Position numbers and translations under genes: made by a program. Positions 45,101 to 53,388 of a stretch of 64,000 bases of DNA are shown piece by piece (position 1 is the stretch's first letter; every line of letters begins with the position of its first letter). The DNA is from Hermatobates lingyangjiaoensis. Taxonomy: Eukaryota > Arthropoda > Insecta > Hemiptera > Hermatobatidae. Below the pieces are notes generated by a model. It saw only the letters and a list, made by a program, of their open reading frames with translations. It was not told where the DNA came from and did not search any database. The DNA lies in assembly GCA_026182355.1 (NCBI GenBank), contig JAPFBL010000323.1, forward strand, positions 124,001-188,000, given 5' to 3'.

Positions 45101-47986
45101 GGAAAATACATCAAACGGGACTTCTTATACATTAACACGTTTTAAAATTATATATTAACTAATTTTTAGAGATTTTTTACTCTAAAACCGAACCGGGAAC
45201 ATTTGCATTAGAATGAAACTTTTACCATCCAATAGTAGAAAATACTAACTAACATGATGGTAAATACTAACCGATTGCTTCCACCATTTTCGTTGGTGTT
45301 TTTCGATGTATTTTTTTCTAAATACTGATTTTCGGAATTGTATTAGAATGAAACTTTTACCATCCAATAGTAGAAAATACTAACTAACATGATGGTAAAT
45401 ACTAACCGATTGCTTCCACCATTTTCGTTGGTGTTTTTCGCTGTATTTTCTTCTAAATACTGATTTTCGTAATTAGTTGTTACCTCTGAAATCCCCCTTT
45501 TAAGGGTTTTGAGGCATTGACCGGGAAATCTCCAGCCCGAGTTGTTAAGATATTAGAATTACTGGGGCGTATCAAACAGATAATGTTACCATAGTAATCA
45601 CATCTATTCTCAGCTGCAATATATGTCAAGGCTATAAACGATATTTTGTGTAGCAGTTTTGTTTACAATCGTAAACATTATTTGATCATTCATTAAAAAT
45701 ATTTTTAATACATACATATTGATAGTACTTCACAGTTTAGTTGAAGTTACATTACAAAATGATACCGTCATACCTTTTATACTGTAGTTGGATTTATGCG
45801 TATTTCAACTACTACCCTAATATACGAGATAAAACGGTATTATGTATTAATATATTATTTTAGTTAAAAAGATTTGACCTAAACAGGTGATATAACAATC
45901 AATGATCAAACCACAATATGAAATGGGAAAACAAGACTAAGATCTTTCAACCGTAACAAGCGGTCTTCATCAGAAGGGTTTTTCATCACTTGGGTTTTTG
46001 ACTCTGACGATGATTGATTGTTTCTTGTTTTCCCATTTCATATTGTGGTTTGATCATTGATTATTTTAGTTGTTGATTATTGTTTAAACTATTTCTTTTC
46101 ATTATTAAGATTATTCTATATTTATTTCAACGTGAAAGTAAATTGTTTTTATTAGAAAATATGGCAACCCTGAATTTTGTACCATAAAAGGACTTCTCAG
46201 TTTCAATACTTATTACTTCATTGTTGTCCTGGGGACGGAAAGTGTGGCTCATTTGTTCATCGATACCCACTTTTATGATTAGAAAACTCACATGAATGGA
46301 CTGATTCTACCTCTGTAGTTTGCTACTCAACTTTATTAATGTAGAATAGAATACAATAAAAAAAAAACCGATCCCCTCGCGGGTTAAAACATCACTCCTT
46401 ACGGTCTTTTTGCTTGGTCGGTGATTCTACTTTGGAAGTCCTAAATTTTACCTAACTCAAGTGTATTTAGAGGAGGGATCTTTAACGAGTACCGATCGCA
46501 CTTCGGGACCGACAGCTTAACATCCTCTCCGAGGTATGACGTACTCAGATTTATTCACCTTCCGAGTGAATAAATCAAGGGCCAGGTGGGTATCGAACCC
46601 TCGGCCTACCAGTCCAGAGCCGAGTACGTTAACCACTGCCCCCATAGAAAACAGTTCATCATATATCTGTAGTTTTAAGACATATTAACCCTGTTTGCCT
46701 CCTGGACGACTGGTTTTGGTTTAGGTCCTTCTGAAGTAGTATCCTCTCAAAGATAACTGTGCTAAGAACCTGGTTACACCAAAAGGCAAACTTAGAAAAT
46801 GTAATGACTGATTACGCAAACAATTGGGAGGCCTCAGTGGCTTACGTATTCGCCTCTGGACTGATAGATCCGGGGTTCAATAGTTACTTTGGCCCTCGAT
46901 TTATAAAGCTGAACACGTCGTCCCTCAGAGAGGAAGTTAAGTCATCAGTCCCTTAACATCTACGATGTCACATACTCGTTCAGTATGACTAGTATAAATT
47001 CACTTGACTTAGGCAAAATTTAGGACTCCCAATATAGAATCAATCTTCACTGTGTGGTGTCACAAAGGGTCAATGCTCGGCCTATGTGTATTCTATTGTG
47101 GAACTACCACTGTAACCTAACCTACTCAAACAATAAATCACTTCTGTTTTTTAACGAATGTTCGATAATATTTGTATCTGTTTCATTAAGTTAGTATATT
47201 CATTTAAAAAATTTTCACTATACACCCTATTCTCAGCTCTATGTTATTATGAGAAATAAAACTATCGTATCTCGTCAGTTGACAGACCTGACGGGTTTCG
47301 ACATAAGTCTAATTTTAAAGCATTCTTACCACACATGCATATTGTTAGGGACACAGAGGTTAGTAAATAAGATATCATTATTATCCGTCATACCTCGTCT
47401 ATCGCTGGTGAAGTCACCCTTCATAAATTTTACAATTGACGAAACAAACTTACTGAATAAAGGCATAAAATTTAACATAGGACAACTCGTTAATAATAAT
47501 GACATAGAGATGCTCATAACAGATGCAGAACTTGCGATAAAACTAATACCAATCGAAGAACAAAACCACATCAGATATTTAACTTCAGAAATAATAGAAA
47601 ATAGATAAAAAAACAATAAACAAACTAAAAGTAAAAATAATGATAATAAGGTCCTCAAAGATATTAGAAAGCAAAAAGGCGACTTCACCAGAGATAGACA
47701 AAGGTATGACGGATAATAATCATATCTCATTCTTACCATGTTAATATAGTTTGTTTCTCTAATAATATTAATAACAAGTCTCTTTAGTGCATATTAATAA
47801 TATTTATTCCATACATTTAAGTTCTTGCAATTACTTTTTGTTTCAGATGAAGTTAGAAATCTCTTCACAAGTGTCAATCTGAAAGAAATTCAAAATATTG
47901 CAGACAGAAGGCTTTTGGTTAATAGAGGGAAAAAAACCAAAATGTACAGAGTTTGGATTCAAGCTAAATACAAAAAAATTTCTTGA
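34665..47986 (+). CDS. METTL2: METTL2-type tRNA m3C methyltransferase, six exons, complete
   Basis: Coding exons: 34665-34768, 37010-37162, 40492-40755, 41662-41778, 42342-42514 and 47847-47986. All introns are GT..AG, and together they give 951 nt (316 residues plus TGA). Residues 28-39 hold HHNAWDHVEW, 88-100 [13 protein letters not shown], 128-135 ELGCGVGN (SAM-binding motif I), 234-240 RDYGRYD, and 290-309 [17 protein letters not shown]. These match METTL2/METTL8, SAM-dependent enzymes that make 3-methylcytidine at position 32 of certain tRNAs; METTL2 is known to act with DALRD3 for tRNA-Arg. It is shorter than human METTL2 (about 378 residues), mainly because the variable linker before motif I is short. 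No mitochondrial targeting peptide is evident, which favours METTL2 over METTL8. The start is the first ATG after an in-frame stop. Intron 5 (5.3 kb) is crowded with repeats. Confidence 0.93.
35510..35795. repeat. Intronic duplication, copy 1
   Basis: Diverged direct duplicate of 36640-36965 in the same intron (AAAATGTAATTTTAATTTAT, then TAAGACGGATTTCATGTGC, against TAAGACAGAATTCATTTGC). Confidence 0.65.
35960..36480 (-). pseudogene. Non-LTR retrotransposon (LINE) RT C-terminal fragment
   Basis: Minus-strand reading ends with [32 protein letters not shown], a Cys-rich end of the C..C....E.......C type common at the end of LINE ORF2 proteins. Upstream the frame has [15 protein letters not shown] and [17 protein letters not shown], with a stop after SLYH. 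No polymerase motif remains. It lies in METTL2 intron 1, antisense to the gene. Confidence 0.7.
36640..36965. repeat. Intronic duplication, copy 2
   Basis: Pair of 35510-35795. The LINE fragment lies between the copies, so the two could be flanking parts of one larger element. Confidence 0.65.
37010..37162 (+). CDS. METTL2: METTL2 exon 2
   Basis: Acceptor TTTGCAG|G; codes [10 protein letters not shown] through YEIHKN. Donor AG|GTAAAT, phase 2. Confidence 0.92.
37347..37826. mobile_element. hAT-like element with nested foldback
   Basis: Ends CAGGGATCTTCAACC and (inverted) CAAGCGTCTTCAACC. Flanking 8-mers TACTAGAC and TGCTAGAC match at 7 of 8, a good hAT target-site duplication. A family A foldback has inserted inside, and LINE-like GCGACC sequence fills the rest. 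Confidence 0.8.
37525..37750. repeat. Family A hammerhead foldback inside a hAT element
   Basis: Arms about 37535-37643 and 37648-37748, almost without a loop (CTCTTCCTCTACGGGAGGAAG). Minus and plus cores keep GAA, ACGCGT, T; the CTGA side has become TACGGGAGGAAG. No long (TA)n here. Confidence 0.8.
38300..38580. repeat. Family G foldback
   Basis: Arms about 38305-38400 and 38440-38540. Both cores read CCTATGA, A run, GGTTTT-AAAT-AAAACC, GAA, ACGT, T, GGC. The GCC just before TATGA can pair with GGC. Outer right end is CGATATATTATTGAATC. Confidence 0.8.
39330..39755. repeat. Family A' foldback, diverged
   Basis: Arms about 39575-39660 and 39672-39755 (GTTTTTATATGAAAC at the right). The right core has GAACAT-TAA-GTGTTC, GAA, ACGCGT, T, with the CTGANGA side lost. 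A further trace (CAAACACTTAGTGTTCATCA) is at 39327. Confidence 0.6.
39940..40075 (-). repeat. SINE fragment (S1/S2 body)
   Basis: TTTTGCCTAACTCAAGTATA, then GACATCGTACAGGCTCGAGA and CGACGGCTTAAAGTCC. The tRNA-like head is missing. Confidence 0.75.
40492..40755 (+). CDS. METTL2: METTL2 exon 3 (SAM motif I)
   Basis: Acceptor TTTCCAG|G. Codes FFKDRHW through ELGCGVGN and YGCDFS to NPS. Donor AGCAG|GTAAAG. Confidence 0.93.
40835..41280. repeat. hAT-like remnant
   Basis: GTGTGATTCTTGAAGTG at the left and CAAGGTTGAGAATCACTG at the right resemble inverted ends. GTGTGCCGCCAA occurs near both ends. No target-site duplication read. Confidence 0.5.
41478..41570. repeat. GC-rich repeat fragment
   Basis: GCAGTGGCATAGCAAGCGG, GGGGGGCGGTCCGTCCCGGG and GGCGGCATTTTGAGGG. 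A widespread type of transposon-end text; family not assigned. Confidence 0.4.
41662..41778 (+). CDS. METTL2: METTL2 exon 4
   Basis: Acceptor TTTTTAG|G. Codes [13 protein letters not shown] through [10 protein letters not shown]. Donor GAAAA|GTGAGT, phase 2. Confidence 0.92.
41925..42142. repeat. Family B foldback joined to a family D tail and (TA)n
   Basis: Arms 41927-41968 and 42000-42048. The + core is intact: CTGACGA, A, GACCG-CTTCTTA-CGGTT, GAA, AGATCT, T. The left arm lacks its stem II. It then switches to a D tail (GTGTCGTGCTTTGTG) and a 48-base (TA)n run, so two units are fused. Lies in METTL2 intron 4. Confidence 0.75.
42342..42514 (+). CDS. METTL2: METTL2 exon 5
   Basis: Acceptor GTACAG|A. 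Codes [21 protein letters not shown] and [15 protein letters not shown]. Donor CAAG|GTATTC, phase 1. Confidence 0.93.
43325..43735. repeat. 100-bp tandem repeat, four units
   Basis: Units start at 43325, 43425, 43526 and 43625 with GTCGTGTCCAGACCAAGGG. Units are 99-101 bases and about 95% alike; the last is slightly longer. In METTL2 intron 5. Confidence 0.93.
43985..44400 (+). repeat. Segment duplicated within intron 5, copy 1
   Basis: Matches 46065-46345 (AAATATGGCAACCCTGAATT, GTCCTGGGGACGGAAAGTG). Copy 1 has an extra block near 44116-44245 that partly recurs at 44600-44720 (GTGACT..AGCACTGCGTCTTAAAAA). Confidence 0.75.
44990..45085. repeat. Small foldback, family A tail only
   Basis: AGGAAAGTATTAAGTCTCG and its complement (CGAGACTTAATACTTTTCCT) flank a short loop. 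No core. Confidence 0.6.
45207..45474. repeat. 135-bp tandem duplication
   Basis: Two near-identical copies start at 45207 and 45342 with ATTAGAATGAAACTTTTACC. Confidence 0.93.
45890..46065. repeat. Family B foldback, recombined
   Basis: The left minus arm keeps CTGATGA, A, GACCG..CGGTT, GAA, AGATCT, T. The right arm has GACT, CTGACGA, then a jump to TGATTGATTG. It is inserted within the sequence homologous to 43985 onward, after ATATTATTTTAGTT. Confidence 0.75.
46065..46345 (+). repeat. Segment duplicated within intron 5, copy 2
   Basis: Pair of 43985-44400, in the same orientation, about 2 kb away. Confidence 0.75.
46360..46640 (-). repeat. tRNA-derived SINE, subfamily S2
   Basis: Minus strand: GGGGCAGTGGTTAACGTAC and GGGTTCGATACCCACCTGG, the shared body, then the S2 end (AATCACCGACCAAGCAAAAA, CGCGAGGGGATCGG and an A-rich/T-rich tail). 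Confidence 0.88.
46815..47125 (+). repeat. tRNA-derived SINE, subfamily S1
   Basis: GGGAGGCCTCAGTGGCTTACG and GGGGTTCAATAG, then the S1 end (GTGTGGTGTCACAAAGGG, GGAACTACCACTGTAACC and a CCTAA tail). Older than the copy at 19357. Confidence 0.85.
47249..47720 (+). pseudogene. PLE N-terminal fragment ending in a foldback
   Basis: The frame 47249-47608 has [18 protein letters not shown], then [12 protein letters not shown] and [11 protein letters not shown], the pattern of the region upstream of RT in PLEs (compare LTDKQKELLSMGIKCHY in the PLE at 53389-55507). After a stop at 47606, GGCGACTTCACCAGAGATAG (47679) is the complement of CTATCGCTGGTGAAGTCACC (47400), making an inverted repeat of about 40 bases. 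In METTL2 intron 5, just before exon 6. Confidence 0.65.
47847..47986 (+). CDS. METTL2: METTL2 exon 6 (last)
   Basis: Acceptor TGTTTCAG|A. Codes [23 protein letters not shown] and [14 protein letters not shown], then TGA. No clear AATAAA close downstream. Confidence 0.93.
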
Positions 47987-48164
47987 TACCTTTCTTTTTG
48001 TTACATCGACAAAACAATGGTCGTTATTATTTAAATTATTTATCAAATTCTTGTTGATTTTAAAGAATCTGTAATCTTCTTTTTACCATCCAGTGTTGAA
48101 TTTTTTTAATTAAACTAAAAGTCAAAGTTTTCTTGTTCTTATATGTTGTAATTATCTTTTTGAG

Positions 48165-48420
48165 GTAAAATGGATAAACAATAAACAAACAAAAGTCTCC
48201 AGACAAATGAAGTTTTATTCAATAACAACAACGCGTTTCGAAGACACCAAGGATGTGGTGCTGAAGGGTTGGTCCAGTGAAAACAGAGTTGTTTTCCTGA
48301 TGATGAACACAAAGTGTTTGAAACGTGTTATAGTTGTTGTTGAGTAAAACTACATTTGTGTGGAGACTTTTGTTTGTTTATCCATTTTACCTCAGAATGA
48401 GTAAATACCACACAATTACG
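48165..48420. repeat. Family A' hammerhead foldback
   Basis: Arms about 48168-48245 and 48318-48412. The right core at 48298-48326: CTGATGA, T, GAACAC-AAA-GTGTTT, GAA, then ACGTGT, T. The left minus copy keeps only GAA, ACGCGT, T and then has GACACCAAGG sequence. Confidence 0.75.
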
Positions 48421-48639
48421 GATTGCATAACTAATGATGTAATTGTCTTATATAAAACTGCATGATGTCTTCCATAGGTGTGGCAGTTTTAAAGTAATTA
48501 TTCAAAAATAACTTTTTATCATTCAATAAGTTTTAAGATTTCTTTTTTTTATAGTTTTTTCAATTTCTATTTGGCAGTATTATGGGGTTTCATGAGTTTA
48601 ACAAATGGATAATCCTCGGTGTTTGATTTCTCTTTTGCT

Positions 48640-48975
48640 GTTTAGATAGAACCACCGATATCCAGGACTTTTATGTCAAAGACAGTTCAAAAAGTTTATA
48701 ACTTCGCTTCTACGTTGAATTTTCAATTCATTAAATGCTTAGATTTTTAAGTTAGACATACACGAATCTACTGTCAAAGTTTCAGCTCGCTTATGTCTTA
48801 TGGTGGCTAAGTTCACTTGTGACAAAAATTTTGCGAACAAAACCAAATGGACAGACAGAAATTTTTCTTATAGTGGATTTGGTTTCTCTTATTTTTGAAA
48901 AGACAACTTGAAATGTGTCAGTTCTAAGTTATGTACAGACAAAACCTTTCTTTTAGTTATATAGATGTTTCCAAC
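48640..48975 (-). repeat. Repeat R2, copy 2 (inverted)
   Basis: Reverse match to 14370-14700: ATAACTTCGCTTCTACGTTG, TCTACTGTCAAAGTTTCAGC and CTTATGGTGGCTAAGTTCAC. Confidence 0.75.
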
Positions 48976-48979
48976 ATAA

Positions 48980-49780
48980 ACAAGTCAGAGCTTAATATAA
49001 AGCAGAGAATACAAATATAATAATATAGTTTTACCTTTTGCAATTTTCTAAACACATTTCCAATTGATTTCCAATTAAGGGCAATCCGGGTTGAAAAGTA
49101 AACTCTAATCCGAATATACAAACCATCATGATTTATGTGCTTTTTTTCTCAAATCGTTAAAAAATTAAACTGAATATGTTTAAAAATTATAATCTATAAT
49201 CAAACTGAAATTGAAAAGAATTAGAAGTTGAACAAAAAAAAACATAGTTTGAATTGAGAAAGTATGATCTTATCCAGAATGAAATTCTATTTATTTTGCC
49301 AATTTCTAAACAATTCTATTAATTTCTGTTGGTAGAAAAAGCAATTTATAAATTTGTGGTTTTACTCATGAAGAATGGGTAAACATATTTGTGTTTTATA
49401 ACTTTTTATATGTTTATTTGCATGTTTACGGGTAACCTTTTGTATTTTATAACAACTTAGTTCTAATCAGGGAAAATAATTAATGCTAGTTTTTTTAAAT
49501 CTTGTTTTATCCTTATAATTTTAAAACAACGTTTTATTGACAATTTGCTGTTTATAATCAGCAAAGTCAATATTTCGAGGGACATTGAATAATCAAAGAG
49601 AAAATTTGATGTACATATCAAATCTTTTGTTAGTTAAGTTTTATATTTTTGAACTTCTAGCTAGGGAATATTTATCTAAAAAATATTCAAAAATATATTT
49701 TTTCAAACAATATATTAAATTAATATGTATTGAGCAATGTTTTTTTTTGTAATTACGCAATATTATTAACAGAGGACATT
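48980..49780. other. No gene recognised
   Basis: AT-rich unique sequence, no supported feature. Confidence 0.35.
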
Positions 49781-49801
49781 TTAGCAAGACATCTCATTCT
49801 G

Positions 49802-49940
49802 GTTTCAGTGTCGGTTATTGCCAGGAAATAGGATGTGGTTTTTTAGTTGGTCGGGATCCCCAACCCCGTATACCCTAAGCAAGATGTTTTGCTAAGGAAT
49901 CTGCTGAACAGATTTTTCCACATCCTACGAGGGGGAAAAA
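49802..49940 (+). repeat. Retroposed short sequence of unknown origin (possible structured RNA)
   Basis: A 139-base insert flanked by exact 16-base direct repeats AAGACATCTCATTCTG (49786-49801 and 49941-49956) and ending in GAGGGGGAAAAAA, like a retroposed RNA. The inside can fold: AGGATGTGG (49830-49838) complements CCACATCCT (49918-49926), enclosing hairpins AGCAAGATGTTTTGCT and TCTGCTGAACAGA. No tRNA A/B boxes are clear. I do not recognise the RNA. Confidence 0.6.
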
Positions 49941-50104
49941 AAGACATCTCATTCTGAGTTCCTTCTTCATCTCTGCCTCTTCGATGCTGTGCTTTCAAAA
50001 AAAAAAAAAAAAAAACAGTTATTTTGACTCAGCTAAGGGTTCTTTCTAAATATAGTATAAGAATTTCTATACTATATTTATAGTATATAATAATATATAT
50101 AGTA

Positions 50105-50305
50105 TAGTATATAAAAAGATTTCACATTAACACGTGAAACAACAATCAATGATCAAACCATAATATGAAATTGGAAAACAAGACTAAGATCTTTCACCCG
50201 TAACAAGCGGTCTTCGTTAGAATCAAAAATCCAACGAAGATTGCTTGTTACGGTTAAAAGATCTTGAGTCTTGTTTTACATTTCATATTGTGGTTTGATC
50301 AGAGG
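50105..50305. repeat. Family B hammerhead foldback
   Basis: Arms 50148-50225 and 50234-50300. The left minus core has CTAACGA, A, GACCG..CGGGT, GAA, AGATCT, T. The right copy lacks part of CTGACGA. Tail ATTTCACATTAACACGTG lies at the left, next to a TATAGTATA run. Confidence 0.75.
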
Positions 50306-50309
50306 ACTT

Positions 50310-51770
50310 CTAAAGATCTTCTTTCAGAGATCAATCATTCAGTTCAAGAATCACCTTTCAGGAATTGTTTCTCCCAATGTTTTGGTTAAGTCCAGACATG
50401 GTGTTAAGTCCTTTTGAGTTAATATGTTTATTTTTTTTAAGTTTTTAATTGTGTATATGTCCTGTTAATTATCTTGGTATATTACATTTTTTTTCCGTTA
50501 GCCTTCATAGTCAGTATTATAGTTAGATTTTTCTATTACAAATAACACTATAGTAATCATACTGCTATAGTGAAAAAAAAGAAACCATGCTTTAAAAAGT
50601 GGTTTCATAACTGCTTGTTTTTCCCAATTGTCAAACGTGTTATAGTATAGGTTTGCCTCCAGCATGGGTCACTATACATAACAATATCATTTTGAATGCG
50701 TGATGATAGTTCTACGATCAAATTAAAAAGAAAATTAGAGGTAGTTGTTACAACGATTATACAAAACATGAGACAGAAAGATCTTATTTGAATGATCTAT
50801 TTAATAAGCTAAGGAATAAAATTCTTTGTAATTGGGAATATTTTTTTTCTTTGTACTATATCTGATTTTGTAAGATTCTCAAGCTTATTAAAACTTATAG
50901 GAGATTCTTCTTTCCAGCTAACGTTGCAGGCCAATATAAAGGATTCTTCAAGGGGAGGATGACACCCTAACAGCTAACAGCTTTTGTTAGCTGTTCAAGA
51001 GGTGGAAGTGTGGCTTATTTTTGATTCGGCACCCATTTAAACTTGGGTGAGAGCCATATTGTGGGTATTAACGTCACTTGGTGTCACCTATCCAAGTGAT
51101 AACAACGCTCACTGTGGCTCAACCGGTTATTGAAAGGCAACTGGTATATTCAACATAGGAGTGGTAGTTGGGAGATAAAACGAAAGATTCTCACTTCCCC
51201 AAAATATGCAACTAACATTGATTTGCTAAGCTAAGGTTAAATGTTATTCTCTTCATTACATCATTTATATTGTGTTGTATATAGGTCAATCTTTAGATCG
51301 AGGAGACAAATGCAAACACTGTGAGCTTGTCCAGTAAAGGAGTGTCGACAGTGGTCCTGTTAACTGTCATATCATGTAGAGAGAATTATTCATGTACCTT
51401 AGTCTTTCAGCCATACCATGATAAAGCAGAATAGGTTGATGCTTTTTTTTTATCATGGATCCCGGAGAAACCAACCGCCTCTTCACGAATAAGAAAACGA
51501 GACAGTCCTCTTGAAGTGCCCAAGGTGGATCTCGTGGCGACGGGTTTCCTTAACCTTTGTCAACCAAAGCTATAAAACATAAACTGGACCATTTAACTAA
51601 TTCTGAATTAGCATATGTCCCAATGGTTCTTAGGAGAATAAACTACTCCTTTTTAAAAATATAAGAGCCTTTATAAAAATTATATTAAAGTAAAGAGCAG
51701 CGTACATATATCCCGTCACCTACTACAGACTGTTTAGATGGATTCACTTAACGAATGGGATATGCCCAGA
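50310..51770. other. No gene recognised
   Basis: Mixed sequence. A small hairpin (AACAGCTAACAG with CTGTT) is at 50965-50995. 51000-51560 is less AT-rich but without a convincing exon. Confidence 0.35.
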
Positions 51771-51774
51771 GAGA

Positions 51775-52175
51775 TTAATTCAAAATTTAGAATGTATACA
51801 GAACTCTGATTGAAGAATCAGGATGTCGGAGGTAAATTACAATTCAGGATTAAAACACAATGATTTTATGAATCAGCAAGTACAGATGTCAATTCAGCAT
51901 AAATAATTCAAGCATCAGTGATTCAACGGATTTAAAAAAAAAAAAGAATTGGAATCTGTAAACGTCAGTTCAAGATCCAGAATGTCGTCGGCCATCCTTA
52001 TTTTAAGAATCAGCGAGTTGATAAAAGTTAATTCAAGAAGACTCAGAATGTAGATATTCGTATTTTAAAAATCAGAGTCCACAAAAACGTTAGTTAATTC
52101 CAGATTTAGGATGTACGGAAACACCCTGATTTAAAAATCAGAGAGTCTAGAAACAAATTTAAGATTCTCGAGAAG
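51775..52175. repeat. Degenerate minisatellite
   Basis: Recurring phrases AATTCAAGATTCAGAATGT and TTTTAAGAATCAGCGAG, in the same order, every 65-75 bases for about five or six units, strongly diverged. Confidence 0.65.
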
Positions 52176-52179
52176 ATAT

Positions 52180-53310
52180 TCAGAAATCAAGTGTTTCAAA
52201 GATTTTTTTAGATGTTCTAACAAAACTTTTTGTTCCTTATTTTATTAAGTGTTCCCTCTTATTGAATATATGAGGCGACAGTGACTTTTCAAAATATTTT
52301 CTACTATATGGAGAGCTAAGTTGGAATTTTAATAGAAATTGTTATTATGAGTATGATCTGTTTCTCGCTCTTACTATGAGGCTTATAATAATGTATTTCT
52401 TTTTTCAAAACCATGAGAAATCTGGCTGACTTCTGCCATACCAGTTATTGTCCATCTGTCCAGTCACTGCACTTAAATACTGGGTTTTAAGTTACTATAG
52501 TACGTCAGGGGTGAATTAAAATTGCTGAACAAGGAATGTATTGTGTATTTTCATATATATGTAGTCATTCTGAAATGGGATTAACCTTATCATAATAAGC
52601 TATAGTTTCATGTTTTCAATTTATTTACAGATAAATGAGTGGATTTCTATTTTGAGCTGTTGAGCTCTATCGAACTTATTATATAACTGCAGAATGATTG
52701 AAATCCTAAACTGATGGTTAAGAGTTTCAATACACATACAAGTTTCAAAAGTAAATGATTGCACCATAAATTTATACAAATTTTATAGTGTCGATGATGT
52801 TACAATGGTTGTGTCTACGTATATTGCATTCAGCATTTGTTTTAATATAGGAAGGTAGGTCACTGGAAAAGTTCGAAGAGGTCATACTACAGAGCAAATG
52901 TGTTGAAAATCGTAACCTTTCAACTTTTGTGATCTTCAATAGTTGAGTCTCATTGAAAAACAAAATGTTATTATTATATACTGTTTATTTATTTTTATAA
53001 TTAAAAAAATAAAAAAAGCTCTGTTAACATTATTGAATTTCAAAGTAGTGTAAGAATATAGATTATTCCATTTGGGTTTTTTTTTCAGTATATCTCTCTT
53101 ATGCCCTTGAAAGATAATTTAAAATAAATCCCAAATGACTATTTGAAAGTTTGATTTGATCTAGATAACAGACTTAAAATCTGTTTTTATTTTATGTAAT
53201 ATATATAACTTTTGTTTTATATCCAATTGTTTTGTATCTGTTTCTTACACAGTTTCTCCAGTTTCTGGAATTCCTTCCTCGTCTCTTCATTAAAACTATA
53301 AAGCTTATCA
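52180..53310. other. No gene recognised
   Basis: AT-rich; no supported exon or repeat. Confidence 0.35.
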
Positions 53311-53324
53311 CCAATATTGCTAGT

Positions 53325-53362
53325 CGACATGTTTCGAATGTACCACATTCATCATCAGGACA
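53325..53362 (-). ncRNA. Hammerhead ribozyme-like motif at the 3' end of a PLE
   Basis: Minus strand 5'-3': GTC, CTGATGA, T, GAATGT-GGT-ACATTC, GAA, ACATGT, C, GAC. So stem I is GTC/GAC, stem II six pairs with loop GGT, stem III the palindrome ACATGT, and the cleavage-site base is C. It lies about 30 bases downstream of the GIY-YIG frame, on the same strand. It differs in bases from every foldback family but follows the same rules. Cleavage is predicted after the C, not shown. Confidence 0.8.
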
Positions 53363-53388
53363 ATAATGAGAATAATAGTAGGATTGTT

